From positions 9,249,501 to 9,313,500 of the forward strand of contig OY727093.1 of NCBI GenBank assembly GCA_963402885.1: DNA of 64,000 nt. The letters are read 5' to 3'. A model generated the notes under the pieces. The model was not told where the DNA came from. It saw nothing but the letters and a program-made list of their open reading frames with translations, and made no database searches. The position numbers were made by a program, and so were the translations under genes. The stretch comes from Antedon bifida. Lineage: Eukaryota > Echinodermata > Crinoidea > Comatulida > Antedonidae. Shown in pieces: positions 1 to 13,700 of the stretch (positions are counted from its first letter, which is position 1; every line of letters starts with the position of its first letter).

Positions 1-99
1 GATGATAGGATGATCTGTGTTAATTTATCATCTTAGATGTTGTGAAAAATTCATATAACCGTGTACCACGATCTGAATTATACAAACCTACTGTCTAGT

Positions 100-795
100 T
101 TAATGATGGTGATTGTGAATGGTGGTTGTGGTGGCGATGATGGTGGTTGTGGTGGTGGTTGTGGTGGTGATGATGGTGGTTGTGGTGGTGATGATGGTGG
201 TTGTGATAGTGATGGTGGTGATGATGATGGTTGTGATAGTGGTGATGGTGGTGGTAATGATGGTGATGGTTGTGATGATAGTTGTGATGTTCATGGTGGT
301 GGTGATGGTAGTGATGGTGATGGTGGTTGTGAATGGTGATAGTGGTTGTGATGGTGGTGGTAATGATGGTGGTTGTGATAGTGGTGATGATGGTGGTTGT
401 GATGGTGGTGGTGTTGATGGTGGTGGTGGTGGTGGGTGATGGTGGTGGTGATGATGGTTATGATGGTGGTGGTGATGGTGGTTATGATGGTGGTTGTGAT
501 GGTCATGATGGTGGTGATGGTAGTGATGATGGTGGTGTTGTTGTGAATGGTGATGGTGGTTGTGATGATGGTGATGGTGGTGTTGATGTTGGTTGTGATG
601 GTGATGGTAGTGATGAGAGTGGTGATGATGGTGGTGATGATAGTGGTTGTGATGGTAGTGGTGATGGTTGTGAATAGTGGTTGTAATGGTGATGGTGGTG
701 GTGGTGGTGGTGGTGATGGTGATGATGGCGATGATGGTGGTTGTGATGGTGGGAGTAGTGGTGATGATGGTGGTGTTGGTGGTGGTGGTCCTCTC
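100..795. repeat. TGG/TGA trinucleotide repeat tract
   Basis: About 700 bp of interrupted GGT/GAT/TGT triplets. Long open frames occur on both strands (Gly/Asp/Val on plus; His/Thr/Ile/Pro on minus), but only because the triplet repeat lacks stop codons. No splice context or non-repetitive protein sequence supports a gene. It probably lies in a DAGL intron. Confidence 0.9.
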
Positions 796-2889
796 ATTTG
801 GTATACTATCATGCTTCATGGATTGTATCATTAAACTGGGGATTTTCAGATTTTAATATATTTGTAGAATTTAGTTATAGTTTATCCAGGAGTATAATAA
901 GACAGGCACAGAAAAGATTAGTAATTTGAATTCCCCCTGTTATTTTGTTAATTTGTCTGTGAAATCTCCCGTCCAATAGATTGAAAAAAAAAACAATACA
1001 ATGAGCAAGTACTGTATTTTGAAAATCATTTACACGTCATGGCCTACTTCACTGCATTTATCAATTTAACAATAAGGATGTTGGATGAAGATTAATTAAT
1101 GGCTATTTAAAAAAACCAATATTTTAACTTCAGACTTGAAGGCGCCAACAATTTACAGTATCCTACTAGAATGAAGTGTCACTCCCAAGCCTGATTATTA
1201 TCAAGCTCAACACCTGATATAATAACTACATCAACAATATTTTGACATAAGAGAATGTTTTATCAGTCATTTTTTTCAATTAATAATTAATATTAGTCTG
1301 TTGTTTGTTTTAAATTGCTATAACAACTAGAAAGTCTATGAAAAATGTCAACATAAAAGGGAATGCTTTACCAGCTGTACTGTACTGTATATAAGTGTTC
1401 TGTACTAAATCCTAATCATACCATAGCATTATTTTCGAAAGTATGTCAGTATTACTGTACCTTTTTGCTAATGTGTAATTTTTCCATATTTATTATTGTT
1501 TCTATATTATTTGAGTACATCTAAACAGATACTCCAGTCCTATACTATAAAACAAATTTTATATCATAAATAAAAATGTTCCCAACATTATGCCATTAAG
1601 AATATTATCTTATTCTTAGTACCTCATCATGAACTGAACCCAGGATCTGGTTTATAAGATGCAGTGCAACTACAGGTTTATCATCTCAATACAAAAGAAA
1701 ATTCTACTGTGAGAGTTGAAATTAATATTCATGAATATTTGAATATTTTGTATGAACATACTATGATTTTATGTTGTTAATAAATAATATTTCCTGTAAA
1801 ATTGCAATTAATTATTAGGATATAAAAAAAATAATCTACTATGGTATACACCTTGAAAATGATATTGATAATGGACTAACTGTGTTGCATGAAAAATAGT
1901 TGCAACATCCATTGAACGAGTACCGTATCCACTTAATTAAAAACAAGTCTATTTTGGTCAGAAAATATATTCCTTATAAAGGAGAATGAGATTGATGTCT
2001 GATGAGTCATTGCTCGGTCATTCAACAGTCATTAATAGCAATCAATTTTTACTGCATATGAACATTTACTGTAGGAGAAACTAAGCATCTACATATGATA
2101 TATCTGCTATATTTTACTATAGCAAGCATACAACAAAACCTATTAACAATTATGCCAATGTAAGAACAATACGTCAATTAATGTGAGAAGAACCAAATGC
2201 TGAAGGCCATAAAACATTAAATACTAAGAATAATTGACACAAATAATTACAAATTTGCAATAATTAAATTGATAAAGTCAATTTTTGGTTGCTTTTACCA
2301 CTGATATGTGTGTATTACTATTACGGTAATATACTACAGTAAGGAACATACAGTAGTAATACTAACTGTATATTAGAATAGCCATAATTTATGTCAATTT
2401 GCTCTCACTTTCATTATCAATCAATAGTTAATTATTCCATCTGTTGAGCCATATTCCTATCAAATGTCAATAATAATCATCCAGGCCATAGCAAGTCCTA
2501 CTGTATACCAACTACCAATCTATGAACAGTATTTCCATTTTTACTGTTAATATTTTGTCATTTTCCTTTCTTTTACTGTACAGTAACACATTTTACAGTA
2601 TAAAGAATTGCATACAGTATACAATTTTGTAATCTTACATTTATTCTTTACTGTAGATCATGAAAAGAAATAATTTTGAGGATTTTTTTTAAAATAGAAA
2701 AGTTCAGAATACCCCATGCACAGCTAATTTCTGTCACTCTGTATACTCTTATATAATCTTTAATCTTCAGGAAAGCTTTGATAAAAAAAGTCTTCAATAT
2801 TAAATATTAGAGCTTATACAGTACACCAATAGAATTAAATTTTAAATTATTTATATTTAATAGGTATTAAATTTCGAGATGAATACTAC

Positions 2890-2938
2890 TTGTTCACACT
2901 GCTTGACATACTATCGTTTAGTTAAGCAGTGTGAACAA
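2890..2938. repeat. Short near-perfect inverted repeat (hairpin)
   Basis: The left arm TTGTTCACACTGCTTGAC pairs with a right arm ending in AAGCAGTGTGAACAA. This gives an 18-bp stem with one G-U pair and a 13-nt loop. It could be the remnant of a very short palindromic element or a small hairpin RNA precursor. The sequence alone does not decide. Confidence 0.6.
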
Positions 2939-3770
2939 TAGCAAGCAATGCATTTCGTCTTGTGATCACAACAGGACATGTTGCAGTAGATGTTTCTGGT
3001 CCTGTGGGCTTTAATTTGATATTCTCTATTTTCAATACGTTTGTTATTAACTAACTTGATACTGAACCCTTCAAAATACATTTAATTATATTTTGTTGCA
3101 ACTCTCTTTAAAAACTCTTTGGAATAATACTAGGCAGGTTTCATTTCAGCAACAGAAAGAAACCAAAACTTCACCAACCAGCATGATACCAACTACAAGA
3201 AAAACCACAATTCTGGTTTAACTTAAAAGTCAATTTCTACACAAAAACCAAGCTTGTATCAATTAATTTTAATTTGTGGCAATGAAAGACAATGAGACTA
3301 AACAATAAAATGATCTTTCCTCCCAAGAGAATAAAAAACTAGTACTAGTTGTACTAATTATTAAAACAATATTATACAGTATAATGCAAAACTAAAAACA
3401 GAAAGATTTAAATCACAGTCATAATCATTAGTCAAAATCTTTACAAAACTACAAGCAAAACAATATAGTGAAGATGTTTATTATCTTTGAACGAGAAATA
3501 AGAAATTATAGATTTTATTTTATCATACAAAAAACTGAAGAATAAAAAAGAAAATGACTGATGATAGATTCTGGCACATTTATACATGAATTATGCATTC
3601 AATGTATATGAATGATTAAAGTAATACTCTAAGGAAATGTTAGAGTACAGACTTCAAGTCTTATTTCATATCATATTTGAAAAACTAGTTTAATAACTAA
3701 TTTGCAATTATTTTCTTAGCGAAAAGGGTTTATTTGTTATATTGGAGTTTTAATGTTTTTTATAATCATA

Positions 3771-3906
3771 GCGCCGTTGGTGCACAGAGGAAAAAACAGG
3801 CATTAAAATATATCGAAAAAGGCTAAAAATGTCCGAGGCCTCCAGTGTTGGAGGGCAACTTTGGGTTCCTAAACCAGGGGACTCAGGCCTCTGCATTACG
3901 CCACTG
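3771..3906 (-). mobile_element. Truncated copy of the CAGTGGCGTAA MITE
   Basis: Read on the minus strand, this starts with the terminal sequence CAGTGGCGTAATGC. It continues with the same body as the full copy at 28391-28582, including the stretch around CTGGTTTAGGAACCC and GGAGGCCTCGGAC. The far end is missing, so only about 135 bp of the 192-bp element remains. Confidence 0.6.
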
Positions 3907-4523
3907 TATCTGTGCATAATAGTTTGTTTTTTTTCAATCAAACAAGACTGGTTCTTGTAGATTTTTAAGAGGGCCCATTTCTATGGGAAAGAAAATCTTT
4001 CTTTTGAAACAGTTTTCAAACCCCCTTAACGAAAAAAACCAACCCTACCTACAACCCCAGCATGAATGAACAATGTTTTATGCTACTTTAGTTCTAACTG
4101 TAAACTAGCAATAGATGATGTATTTATTTTATTATTGTACAAGGTTGTACAATATTAGCAAAGAAAACAACTTTGTAACTGAACGAGAAAATACAGTATG
4201 AAAGATAACAACTTCTGTGTGAATAATGCTGCCTTTTTGGTGGAATAGAGTTTTTTATTTATTATTCGAAAGCTACTATTTGTTAGTATTATATCTAAAT
4301 ATTATTATTTTTTACAGAAAATGTCATTGGTATTTGAACTCACTATTAATTAATGGAATTTAAACTATACAATCTCTAAATGGTGACTCATTATTTGTTT
4401 TAATGAAATTTATTTGATTTTTAAAGCATGTTGCAATAGGGTCTCAACAAGGTCAACATTAGCCATGTGAAAAGTTGGGTTTCAATTGTACACAAATGAA
4501 TCCTATTGTTATTTTATACTTAC

Positions 4524-4741
4524 CAAGTCTTATATAAAGTAGATATTGCATAGAATTTCTTGGTTTTACGTTCATTATATTTCCTCGTAGCGCCACAACA
4601 CCCTCAATAATTTCCATGACTAGACAAAGCGACAGAAGCACCAGAAAGCAGATAGCGAAATCCTTGAGTCCAAATGAGGCTGCTACTGCTAAACATGAAG
4701 AGAAGTCTGCTCTCACTACCAATACACATAATACTATAAAC
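4524..4741 (-). CDS. DAGLA: DAGL coding exon 2
   Basis: It is preceded by the pyrimidine-rich acceptor ctctctttcttatttctag and followed by the donor gtaagt (phase 1). It completes the Trp split with exon 1. It encodes the rest of membrane segment 1, segment 2 and the conserved RNSMQYLLYIRL loop. Confidence 0.93.
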
Positions 4742-7700
4742 CTAGAAATAAGAAAGAGAGGTTTTAGATAATTTCCATTGTATACAGACATTTTGTCTTA
4801 TGATAATTAAACACATTAAAACTGTCATCTGAGGGATACAGCTGTATCTTATGAAGGATACACACTTTACTATTCTGTCAATGTCATTCAAGGAATCTGT
4901 ACTGTAGGGATACAGATTTACTATACTGGTGGTATATACCAGGTATTCTGTTCTGTCATCTTAATTAAAGGAATATACAGTACAGTAGTAGTACTGCACA
5001 ATCATCATGAAGGATATCACTATTAGGCCTACTGTCCATTGAAAGCCTGTTTTCCTGTAAAATCGTTGAATCCTGTCAATTCAACGCACCTTAACGCAAC
5101 TCAACGATCGACAGGACAACATGCTTTAGGTAATGTTCTGTCATCCATATAGTATGAGGGATACAGTAATTGCACAATCATCATATATGGATATCAGTAC
5201 TATACTGTACTGTCCATCTAAGGTATATTGTTTTGTCATCTAAGAGATATGACCATCATATGAGGGATCTGGATAGTACCTGGCCATCATACAGTGTGAG
5301 GGATACCGCACTGTATTGTCATCATCAGAGGGATACTATGATCATCTGATGGATACTGTACTGCGATCAGAGAGACACTGTACAGTCACTGTATCTGATG
5401 GATACTGTACTGCCATCAGAGAGACACTGTACAGTCATTGTATCTGATGGATACTGTACTGCCATCAGAGAGACACTGTACAGTCACTGTATCTGATGGA
5501 TACTGTACTGCGATCAGAGAGACACTGTACAGTCACTGTATCTGATGGATACTGTACTGCCATCAGAGAGACACTGTACAGTCACTGTATCTGATGGATA
5601 CTTTACTGCCATCAGAGAGACACTGTACAGTCACTGTATCTGATGGATACTGTACTGCGATCAGAGAGACACTGTACAGTCACTGTATCTGATGGATACT
5701 GTACTGCCATCAGAGAGACACTGTACAGTCACTGTATCTGATGGATACTGTACTGCCATCAGAGAGACACTGTACAGTCACTGTATCTGATGGATACTGT
5801 ACTGCCATCAGAGAGACACTGTACAGTCACTGTATCTGATGGATACTGTACTATCATATGAGATGAGAAAGATACTGTATTGCTTTTTAAGGACTCATGA
5901 GATTTTTAAAAAGAAAGTGCCAATACTTTCCGTCTTCTTCAATTCAACGTACAGTATCAAAATATCCTCACGGATCAAGCAAAGAAGTTCGGAAATCATC
6001 CATGAAATTGTGCAATAGAGTACATAAATACCGATAGTTGTCTAGACAACTAATTATATAATTTACAGTTCTATAACTGTCCTTAAAAGATTTGCAATTA
6101 ATGCTTTAAAACGCTTCCTTTTAAAATTCTATTGATTATCAATTCAATTCAAGTCAATAATCATGTCTCAAGCGTTTAAAATTTGGAAAGTGAAAAAAGT
6201 AGGATAAAATTATCAGTTTGTTCTAGTTTTTGGCGAGTATTTTGCTAAACATATAGTTTTATTTACAGTAACTGCATACTCATGAAATGTGTTACTAGAA
6301 CAGTGTATGAGTGATACCCCACAAATCAGTGTGATACTGACCACCTACTGTGTGAAACTTGCAGAATGCCTCTTACCATATTGTAAGCCTAATGTAATAA
6401 TACCATAGCACAACTTTAGTATTTAAACTTAATATATAGCCAACGGATGTAATTTTCAGAACTATAAATGCTAATATTATTTAAAACAAATAGGCTATAT
6501 TATCCTGCATAATAACACCATGCTCTAAGTGCATTAAGTACATAATTGCTAGCAAAATGGATGGGAACTCTTTAATACTAATCTAGTATACAACACAAAT
6601 AGGATGAGCAATAGTAATATTATAAATAATAGCTAATGAAGTTTACCAGCTGTTTTATAACCTTTTGAAGTTACTTCCATGATTTTTTGTTTTTTAAATT
6701 CATTCATTGCAAAAAGTAAAAACAGACATGATAATCACGCCTTTCTTTATTTCAAAAACTTTGATTTGATGTAGATGCGTCATTGATTCTGGGTTGACCA
6801 ACTAGCATAGGTGTTTAGCACCTGTTTGGTCTTTCCTGGCCTTTTATATTTGTTTTGTCTTCTTTGTATTGAATATGGCAGAAAATTGAATAAATTAAAA
6901 AAAAAGATAGCATACACTGCTGTACAACCTTTTGTAGATCAGAGATTTACAGTACACCTATTACTATAATATTACTGTACATATTTGATACTAAAAACCA
7001 AAAGCCACTCATAATATAATTCATATAATCAAATTAAATTAAAGGCATCTCCAACAAATTTGTTTACAATGGCATGAATTAAATAGCAAGATTCAATTAT
7101 CATAACACATCAACAAGATCTCGTCAAAATCAATCACATTATCATATCAAGTGTCAGGATGTGAGAATCAAAGCTGAATCGTTCATTATTTTATTTCACA
7201 TTATCAAAAAACCAAAGTACTTCTTTAATAAAACATATCTTTCTCACAGTAGAACTTCCCATTAAGGGAACACCTTCAGGAGGTGTTGGTTGTATTAACA
7301 CTATGTATTTCCCCTTGTTTAGTTTTAAGGTAAAATGTCCATAAAAATGGATGTCTCAAAGGCTGTATTAAATTTGGGGGAAAAGTACATGAGCCACATG
7401 ATTTTTAATTGAATACAGTAGTGTTGTATTAGAATAACAATTATTTTTGTTAAACTTAAATTTTAATTAAGCAAAAAAAGTAATTAATAAAGTATTACTA
7501 TTGTTTCTACATTTAAATTGAGTTACAAAGTTACAAAACAGTACAAATTCTGTAATTAAACCACTTCATTTCTACCATAGTATGCGTCATTGCAGTTTAC
7601 AGATATCTTGTGTCCAACAATGAATTATTTTACAATTCATTACACTGATTGCTTAGGTCATTATTTTGGTTGCTCAGTTACTTCCGTTATACTCTTTCAC

Positions 7701-10700
7701 TGCATGCTAAATATCACTATACCATGATAATATTATATAAAGTTCTTTATTTGCTCATTATAGTGTTAGTAATCATTGGTCTAGAAATGTAACATTTTAT
7801 ACGTCCATTTAAGATTAGTGATGCGGAAAGTATAAGGATGGCAAAACTAGGAGCAAACTTGCTGACGAGGAATGTGAATGTATAGAATAGTATAAAGCTC
7901 TGTCTACACTATCAAACTTTATGTGGAAGAAAATGTGATGTGCCCATATATAGACATAATGATATCATATCACTACCATATTTGGGCATATCACTACCAT
8001 ATTTGGGCACATCATACTTTTTTTGTCAAACCAGTTTGATAGTGTAGACAAAGCTTTGAGTAATATAAAGGCCCTTTAAATTCATCTTTGCACACGCTTA
8101 TGTACTGTAACTTTTACAATGATTGATGATAGTTACTTTAGATAGTATTACTTTTATATGTGACAACCTGCACCTTACCCAACTTTCTATTGTTTATACC
8201 TGTTTGTAATAAGTTACATTAACTAAATTTATAGTAGACTTTGACCCTACACTACACAACAATCATTGTCCTATCAGTGTTGGTATGTAGGAATTGTTAT
8301 ACACACATTTTGTTATCGTATAATTTTCGGAAATAGTGGAGGAAATACGTTTTGCTCATAAACAGTAAAATCTGCAACAGAAATTATGATCAAATTAATT
8401 TATTGTCATATAATTTAAACAATGCAATTAGCCTAGGGTTGTCGCACATTCCAATTTTTCACTTATTCTTAGCGCTTGTCAGTTTGTCAAATCAGAGAGT
8501 CTTAGCCTTTCATTTCAATTTCATTTTATTGTTATATCCTAAAACCAAAGCTAATATTGTTTATAAAAATGTTGATACAATCTCATTGATTTATTCAAGA
8601 ATACTTCCAATTCATTAACTCTGTTGCAAATAACTTCAAAAGAGAAATGAAAACAAGAATTACTATTGTATTCAACAATACAGATTATTAGTCACAAAGT
8701 ATAGTTTAATTAATCCAATAAAGTACAGTCCTATAGGCAGATCCAAGTAAGGGAGGTACAGTAGGGTAACTATATTAATCTGAAGGTGCTGAGTCCTAAT
8801 AGGCAAACTCAAGCATTATTATACAATCAATTTTAACAATAAATAAAAATTCTCCTTTTTTTAAAACCATTTCAACAGAACTCATTATACAATTTTTTGT
8901 ATTAACTTAAAACAAAGGGATGGTGAAATTGGTTGCATAATGAGGTTGTGGGATGAGAAACTGTGGTTATTATAATACTCCTAAAGCTCTGTCTACACTA
9001 TAAAACTAGTTTGACAAAAAAAGTGTGATGTGCCCAAATATGGTAGTGATATGCCCAAATATGGTAGTGATATGACACCATCGTGTCCATGGGCACATAA
9101 AGTTTGATAGTGTAGATAGAGCTTTAAGGATTTAAAGTTTTAAACTATACTTCCTGATCCTCAGTCTCAAACTCATTAAATTATATGACTAATGTTGTCT
9201 TACTACTGTTGTAGGCCTACAGTATTATAATTATTTTAAATTTCGTTTGACACACAATATTAATCAAAGGTGTAATACAATTTGTATATAAATGTTTGTT
9301 TATAAATTATAAAAAAAATGCTTCATTAATACACAATAGTGTCATTTTTAACAAAAAAACTTAATATACTGGTGCATCTGGTGGATATTAAGTATTTTCT
9401 ATTTTTTTAGGATTACTCATGGATACTATACTTGTCTACTAATGACAGTCACAATATAGTAAAGTAGGATTTATTGTCATAACATCTGGATTACAACACT
9501 GCTGAATGACAAGAATAGATCTAATAAGAGGTATGTTAATGTTTTTCTTTCATGATGGCTTAGTTCTTTGCATTAATTAATGTTAAAGTTCATCTAGCGG
9601 GCAATGTGACAATGAATAGGAATTTCAGCTATTTATAGATCTCTCAAACCTGCCTCCAAACAATTGTAGCTGAAGAGGTGGGCAGTAAATTTAGGCACCC
9701 AGAGCACAGAGGTTTCTTGGGTGTGAAAGGCAAATAGTAGATTTTGAAGTTATGTATTTGTGAAAACAATTCTTGGCTGAGAGTTCATCTAGAGCAAATC
9801 AACAAAATTCTACCAGTGAAATGCGTATAAAAAAAGACAAGATCAACTAATGGAGACAAGCCATAAGAATCTTGTAGGCTCGTCTAGGTGTTTTTAATGC
9901 AATGAATTTGATATTAAAATGCAATGATAATATTTTTACTGTCTCATGCATGTGTGCATGCAATATTCTGGAAACAAAAAATGAGTCATTTCTTCCTAGT
10001 CATTTAATTTCTTGACATGCTGAATAAATTACACAAACCAAGAGTGGTGTTGGTAGTCTATGAGTGATAGCTTACCTGGATGAACCGACATAGGCCTTTT
10101 CCCCTTCAAGGGGAGAACATAACCGAAAAGTAACATTTTATTCATGAACTCCCCTCCAAGACAGTGGTATCGCCCATGCGCCACGCCCTCAGGTGGGCGG
10201 CAACGCCCATGCATACCTCACCATTCCACGAGACGCTTGTCAAGTGGGGAGGAGGGAGGGTTGTTCATCCAGGTAAGCTATCACTCATAGACTACCAACA
10301 CCACTCTTGGTTTGTGTAGTCTATTACGTGACTAGCTTACCTGGATGAACCGACATAGGCCAGAATAGCACCGGACTAGGCATCTAGTCGGTGGTGGGCT
10401 GACAAGAAGAGGTAATTTGATCAACATACCTGTTTACTGTGGCTTCAGCACAGCGTGTGCTACTGGTGCCATGTTTTGAGCGAGGTCTTGGAGGTAGAAA
10501 GCTGTGAACGTTGTGTGCGATCGCCACCATGCTGCTTGTAGTACGTCTGCTAGCGGAACACCCGAGAACAGGGCCCATGACGCAGCCATACCCCGTACCT
10601 GATGCATGTGTGCAGGAGGAGGTGTTTGAGACGCCGAGTAGCCTGCCTGGATCGCGGCGATGATCCACCTAGCTATGGTGGCCTTTGATGCCGGACCGAA

Positions 10701-13700
10701 TGGCGGGACTGTGACGCAGAAGAGGTGAGAGAGCTTTTCTCGTACGTCCTTGGTCCGATGGACGTAAAACTTTAAGGCCCGCACCGGGCACCAGAGTTTG
10801 TCCTCGCGGACAGAAGAAGAGGCAGCTATGGTGGGGATGAAGATCGCGGGCGGCGAGTGATGCAACGTCTGCGATTTTGCTAGAAACCCCCTGCGAAAAG
10901 TTAGCCGCACGCCACCGCGTTCGAACCTAATATGGCCGGGCTCTAGCGATAGAGCATGCAACTCACCCCGGCGTCGACAGGATGACGCTGCAACCAGGAA
11001 CGCCGTTTTGAGGGTGAGATTATAAAGAGAGGCATTATGTAATGGTTCGAAGGGGGCGCGGGTGAGTGCAGAGAGTACGACGTTGATGTCCCAGCGCGGG
11101 AGGAGAACCGACGAAGGAGGACGCTCATGATGCATGCCTCGCAAGAGGTGCGTGATGACAGAAGAGTTAGAGATCGTCGAACCGTCGGGAAGCGCCGGCA
11201 ATATGGCCGCGATGGCCGACCGGTAACCTGCAATCGTGCGGGGTTGCAACCCTGAATTGAACAGGTAAAAAAGAAAGTCACAGATAAGACCCAGAGACGC
11301 AGTCCTGGGGTCCGTGTTCTTCTCGGCGCACCACCGGAAGAAGTGCTTCAGACGGCTATTGTACACTGTTAGCGTCGATTCTCGTCGGGACTTGGCCGCC
11401 AGGGCGGCCGGGCCATCTGGTATGCCAGACTCTCGGAGGCGATCCCTGACAATGGCCAGGCAGTCAGGCGCAGGGATCGGATGTTTGTTAGTGAGAGATG
11501 TGCTCTGCCCTGCGATAGAAGGTCCGCACGGACCGGTAGTTGCAGGGGGTGGTCGTACAGTAAGCTGTAGAGGAGTGGGAACCATGACTGGCGCGTCCAG
11601 TATGGAGCCACTAGGAGCACCCGGCAGTGATGGCGATGAACATGCGACAACACGAGCGGGAGGAGAGAGATCGGTGGGAACGCATACGCCCAGAGACCGT
11701 CCCACGAGATGGACAGGGCGTCCATCTGCCACGCTTGGGCTTCCTGGAACCGGCTGCAGTAGGTCGGAAGCTGAGTGTTCCGCGCTGTCGCAAAAAGGTC
11801 TACGAGCGGCCGCCCGAAGTGGTGGAAGATGAGGGTGGCTATACGCGGCGAGAGTTGCCATTCCGTCGGGCAAAGCAGAGGCCTTGATAGCGCGTCCGCT
11901 ACTGTGTTTAGCCGGCCCGCTATATGGGCTGCTGTTAATGTTATTTTGTGCGCGATGCACCAATGAATTAATGTCCACGTATGGCAGCAGAGTGTTGGCG
12001 AGCGCGTGCCGCCCTCTCTGTTTATGTAGGCCACGACGGTGGTACTGTCGGACCGAATGAGCACATGACGGCCCTGCACTGACGCTTTGAGAGCTTTTAG
12101 CGTGCGCTGCACCGCCCATAGCTCCAGAATGTTGATGTGGTGACGGGCCTCGCTGTGAGACCAGAGGCCGGAAGCGTGCTGCGTCTCCGAGTGTCCTCCC
12201 CATCCGGTTTCGGAGGCATCGGTAGTAATTCGTATGTCTGGCGTGGACCTGACGAACGACCGGCCGGCAGTGAGAGTTTTTGTGTTTAGCCACCAACGGA
12301 TGTGTGTCGCCACGAATGGGGACACCGGCACCACTTTGTCGATAGAGTCTGACGCGGGTCGATAAAACGCTAGCAGATGGATCTGCAACGGTCTCATTCT
12401 GAGACGGCAGAATGGGAGTAGGTCGACGAAGCTGGCGAGGAAGCCCAGAGTCCTGAGCCAGTCGAATACCGTTGGAGCCGAACTCGCGAGCAGACCGGCC
12501 AGAGCTGCCTGCGCCGAGACCACTCGCGCTGCGGTCGGGTGAGCCACGCATGTGTTCAGATTGATCCGGGCTCCAAGGTATTGCGGGTACTGAGTCGGGA
12601 GCAGGCACGACTTGTCCCGATTGATTAAGAAACCTACTCGTTCCGTGGCGTCGAGGACGAAATCTATGTTGCGCAGCAACTGATCTCGTGACTGGGCCAC
12701 AACCAACCAATCGTCTAAGTACATGTGTATACGGATACCGTGTCGATGCAGGAACGCTGCCAGCGCCCGAACGACACGCGTAAAGACCCGTGGGGCTGTC
12801 GACAGCCCGAACGGGAGTGCTACGAATTGGTAAATTTGGTTGCTTATGCGGAAGCGCAGCCACCGCTGATCGGCCTCGAAGATGGGTACATGGAAGTACG
12901 CATCCTTGAGATCTATTGAGGCTGCCCAGTCTCCTCGTCGCAGGCCAAGCAGAATCGTGGAGAGCGTCTCCATTCTGAATCTGGCTGGTCGGAAGTAGCG
13001 CTTGTTGAGACTCTTGAGATTTAGTATCGGTCGCCATCCGCCGGAGGATTTGCGAGCCAGGAACATCGTAGACTCGTGTCCTGGTGGGGCGTGTCGAGCG
13101 TCGACCGGAACGACCGCGCCCTTGCGTAAAAGGTCGGAAACGCCGTCCAGGAGGGCGCCGCGCATCTCTGGATCGCTCGGGATCCGAGTGTGGCTTATCG
13201 TCCCCGGCACCGGGGTTGCTGTAAATTCGATACGGTAGCCCTCCTGTACGGTCGCGCAGACCCAACTGTCCGCTTGTAGGAGTGAGTCCCACGCCCCTCC
13301 GAACTCGCGGAGGCGACCCCCCACTCGTCCACTCCCCCCGCTGGGAGTGGACCGTCCACTCCCCCCGCTGGGAGTGGACCGTCCCCTTGCATCATCGACG
13401 CCGCGCGTATCGTCGTCGATCGCGACGACGGCCCCTCGATGCCCCACCGCAGGTGGGGTTAGCGCGAAAGGGCTGTGAAGAAGACGCACCTGTGGCCTGC
13501 GCAGCAGGTTGAGGTGGTACATGTTGATGCGTGGGACGCACCGGAGCCGGCTGGAGAGGTGGCGGAGGTGGCCCCCGCGGGGGGCCCCTTTGAGATCGTG
13601 ATTGAGAAGCAACACGCTTCTGAGGGAAGCGCGCGCGCGTTTCCCTACGAACCTCTCGTTCGCGCGCCCATTTATCCTCCCGCTGGGAGAACGTGCCAAA

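Larger units (their letters stand above)
796..4523. other. Partial intron downstream of DAGL coding exon 2
   Basis: AT-rich sequence with no exon I can recognise. The next DAGL exon, which should encode the third membrane segment, was looked for on the minus strand and not found, so it probably lies left of the window. The stretch contains an 18-bp-stem hairpin (2890-2938) and a truncated copy of the hAT-like MITE (about 3771-3906). Confidence 0.6.
4742..10030. other. DAGL intron 1, part distal to the DIRS insertion
   Basis: No exon seen. It contains a decayed then regular minisatellite (about 4820-5852), two Harbinger-like MITEs (7896-8055 and 8985-9123), and a fragment near 7253 that begins like the TA-flanked element at 28948. 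The plus-strand open frame at 8352-8618 shows no recognisable domain or splice context and is treated as chance. Confidence 0.7.

Noticed and set aside
61..834. Several Gly-, His- and Val-rich open frames
   Set aside because: All are readings of a stop-free trinucleotide repeat in different frames, with no unique protein sequence or splice context.
3146..3192. Candidate DAGL coding exon 3
   Set aside because: A good acceptor (tttttcttgtag) is followed by VGIMLVGEVLVSFCC in the right phase, but a stop follows at once. It has no convincing match to the conserved DAGL segment.
8352..8618. Plus-strand 88-residue frame
   Set aside because: Hydrophobic, AT-rich composition, with no splice sites or similarity.
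10434..13292. A single 952-residue recombinase protein
   Set aside because: Only the last 340 or so residues resemble a tyrosine recombinase. The rest overlaps RT and has no similarity. The ATG at 11585 is a better start.
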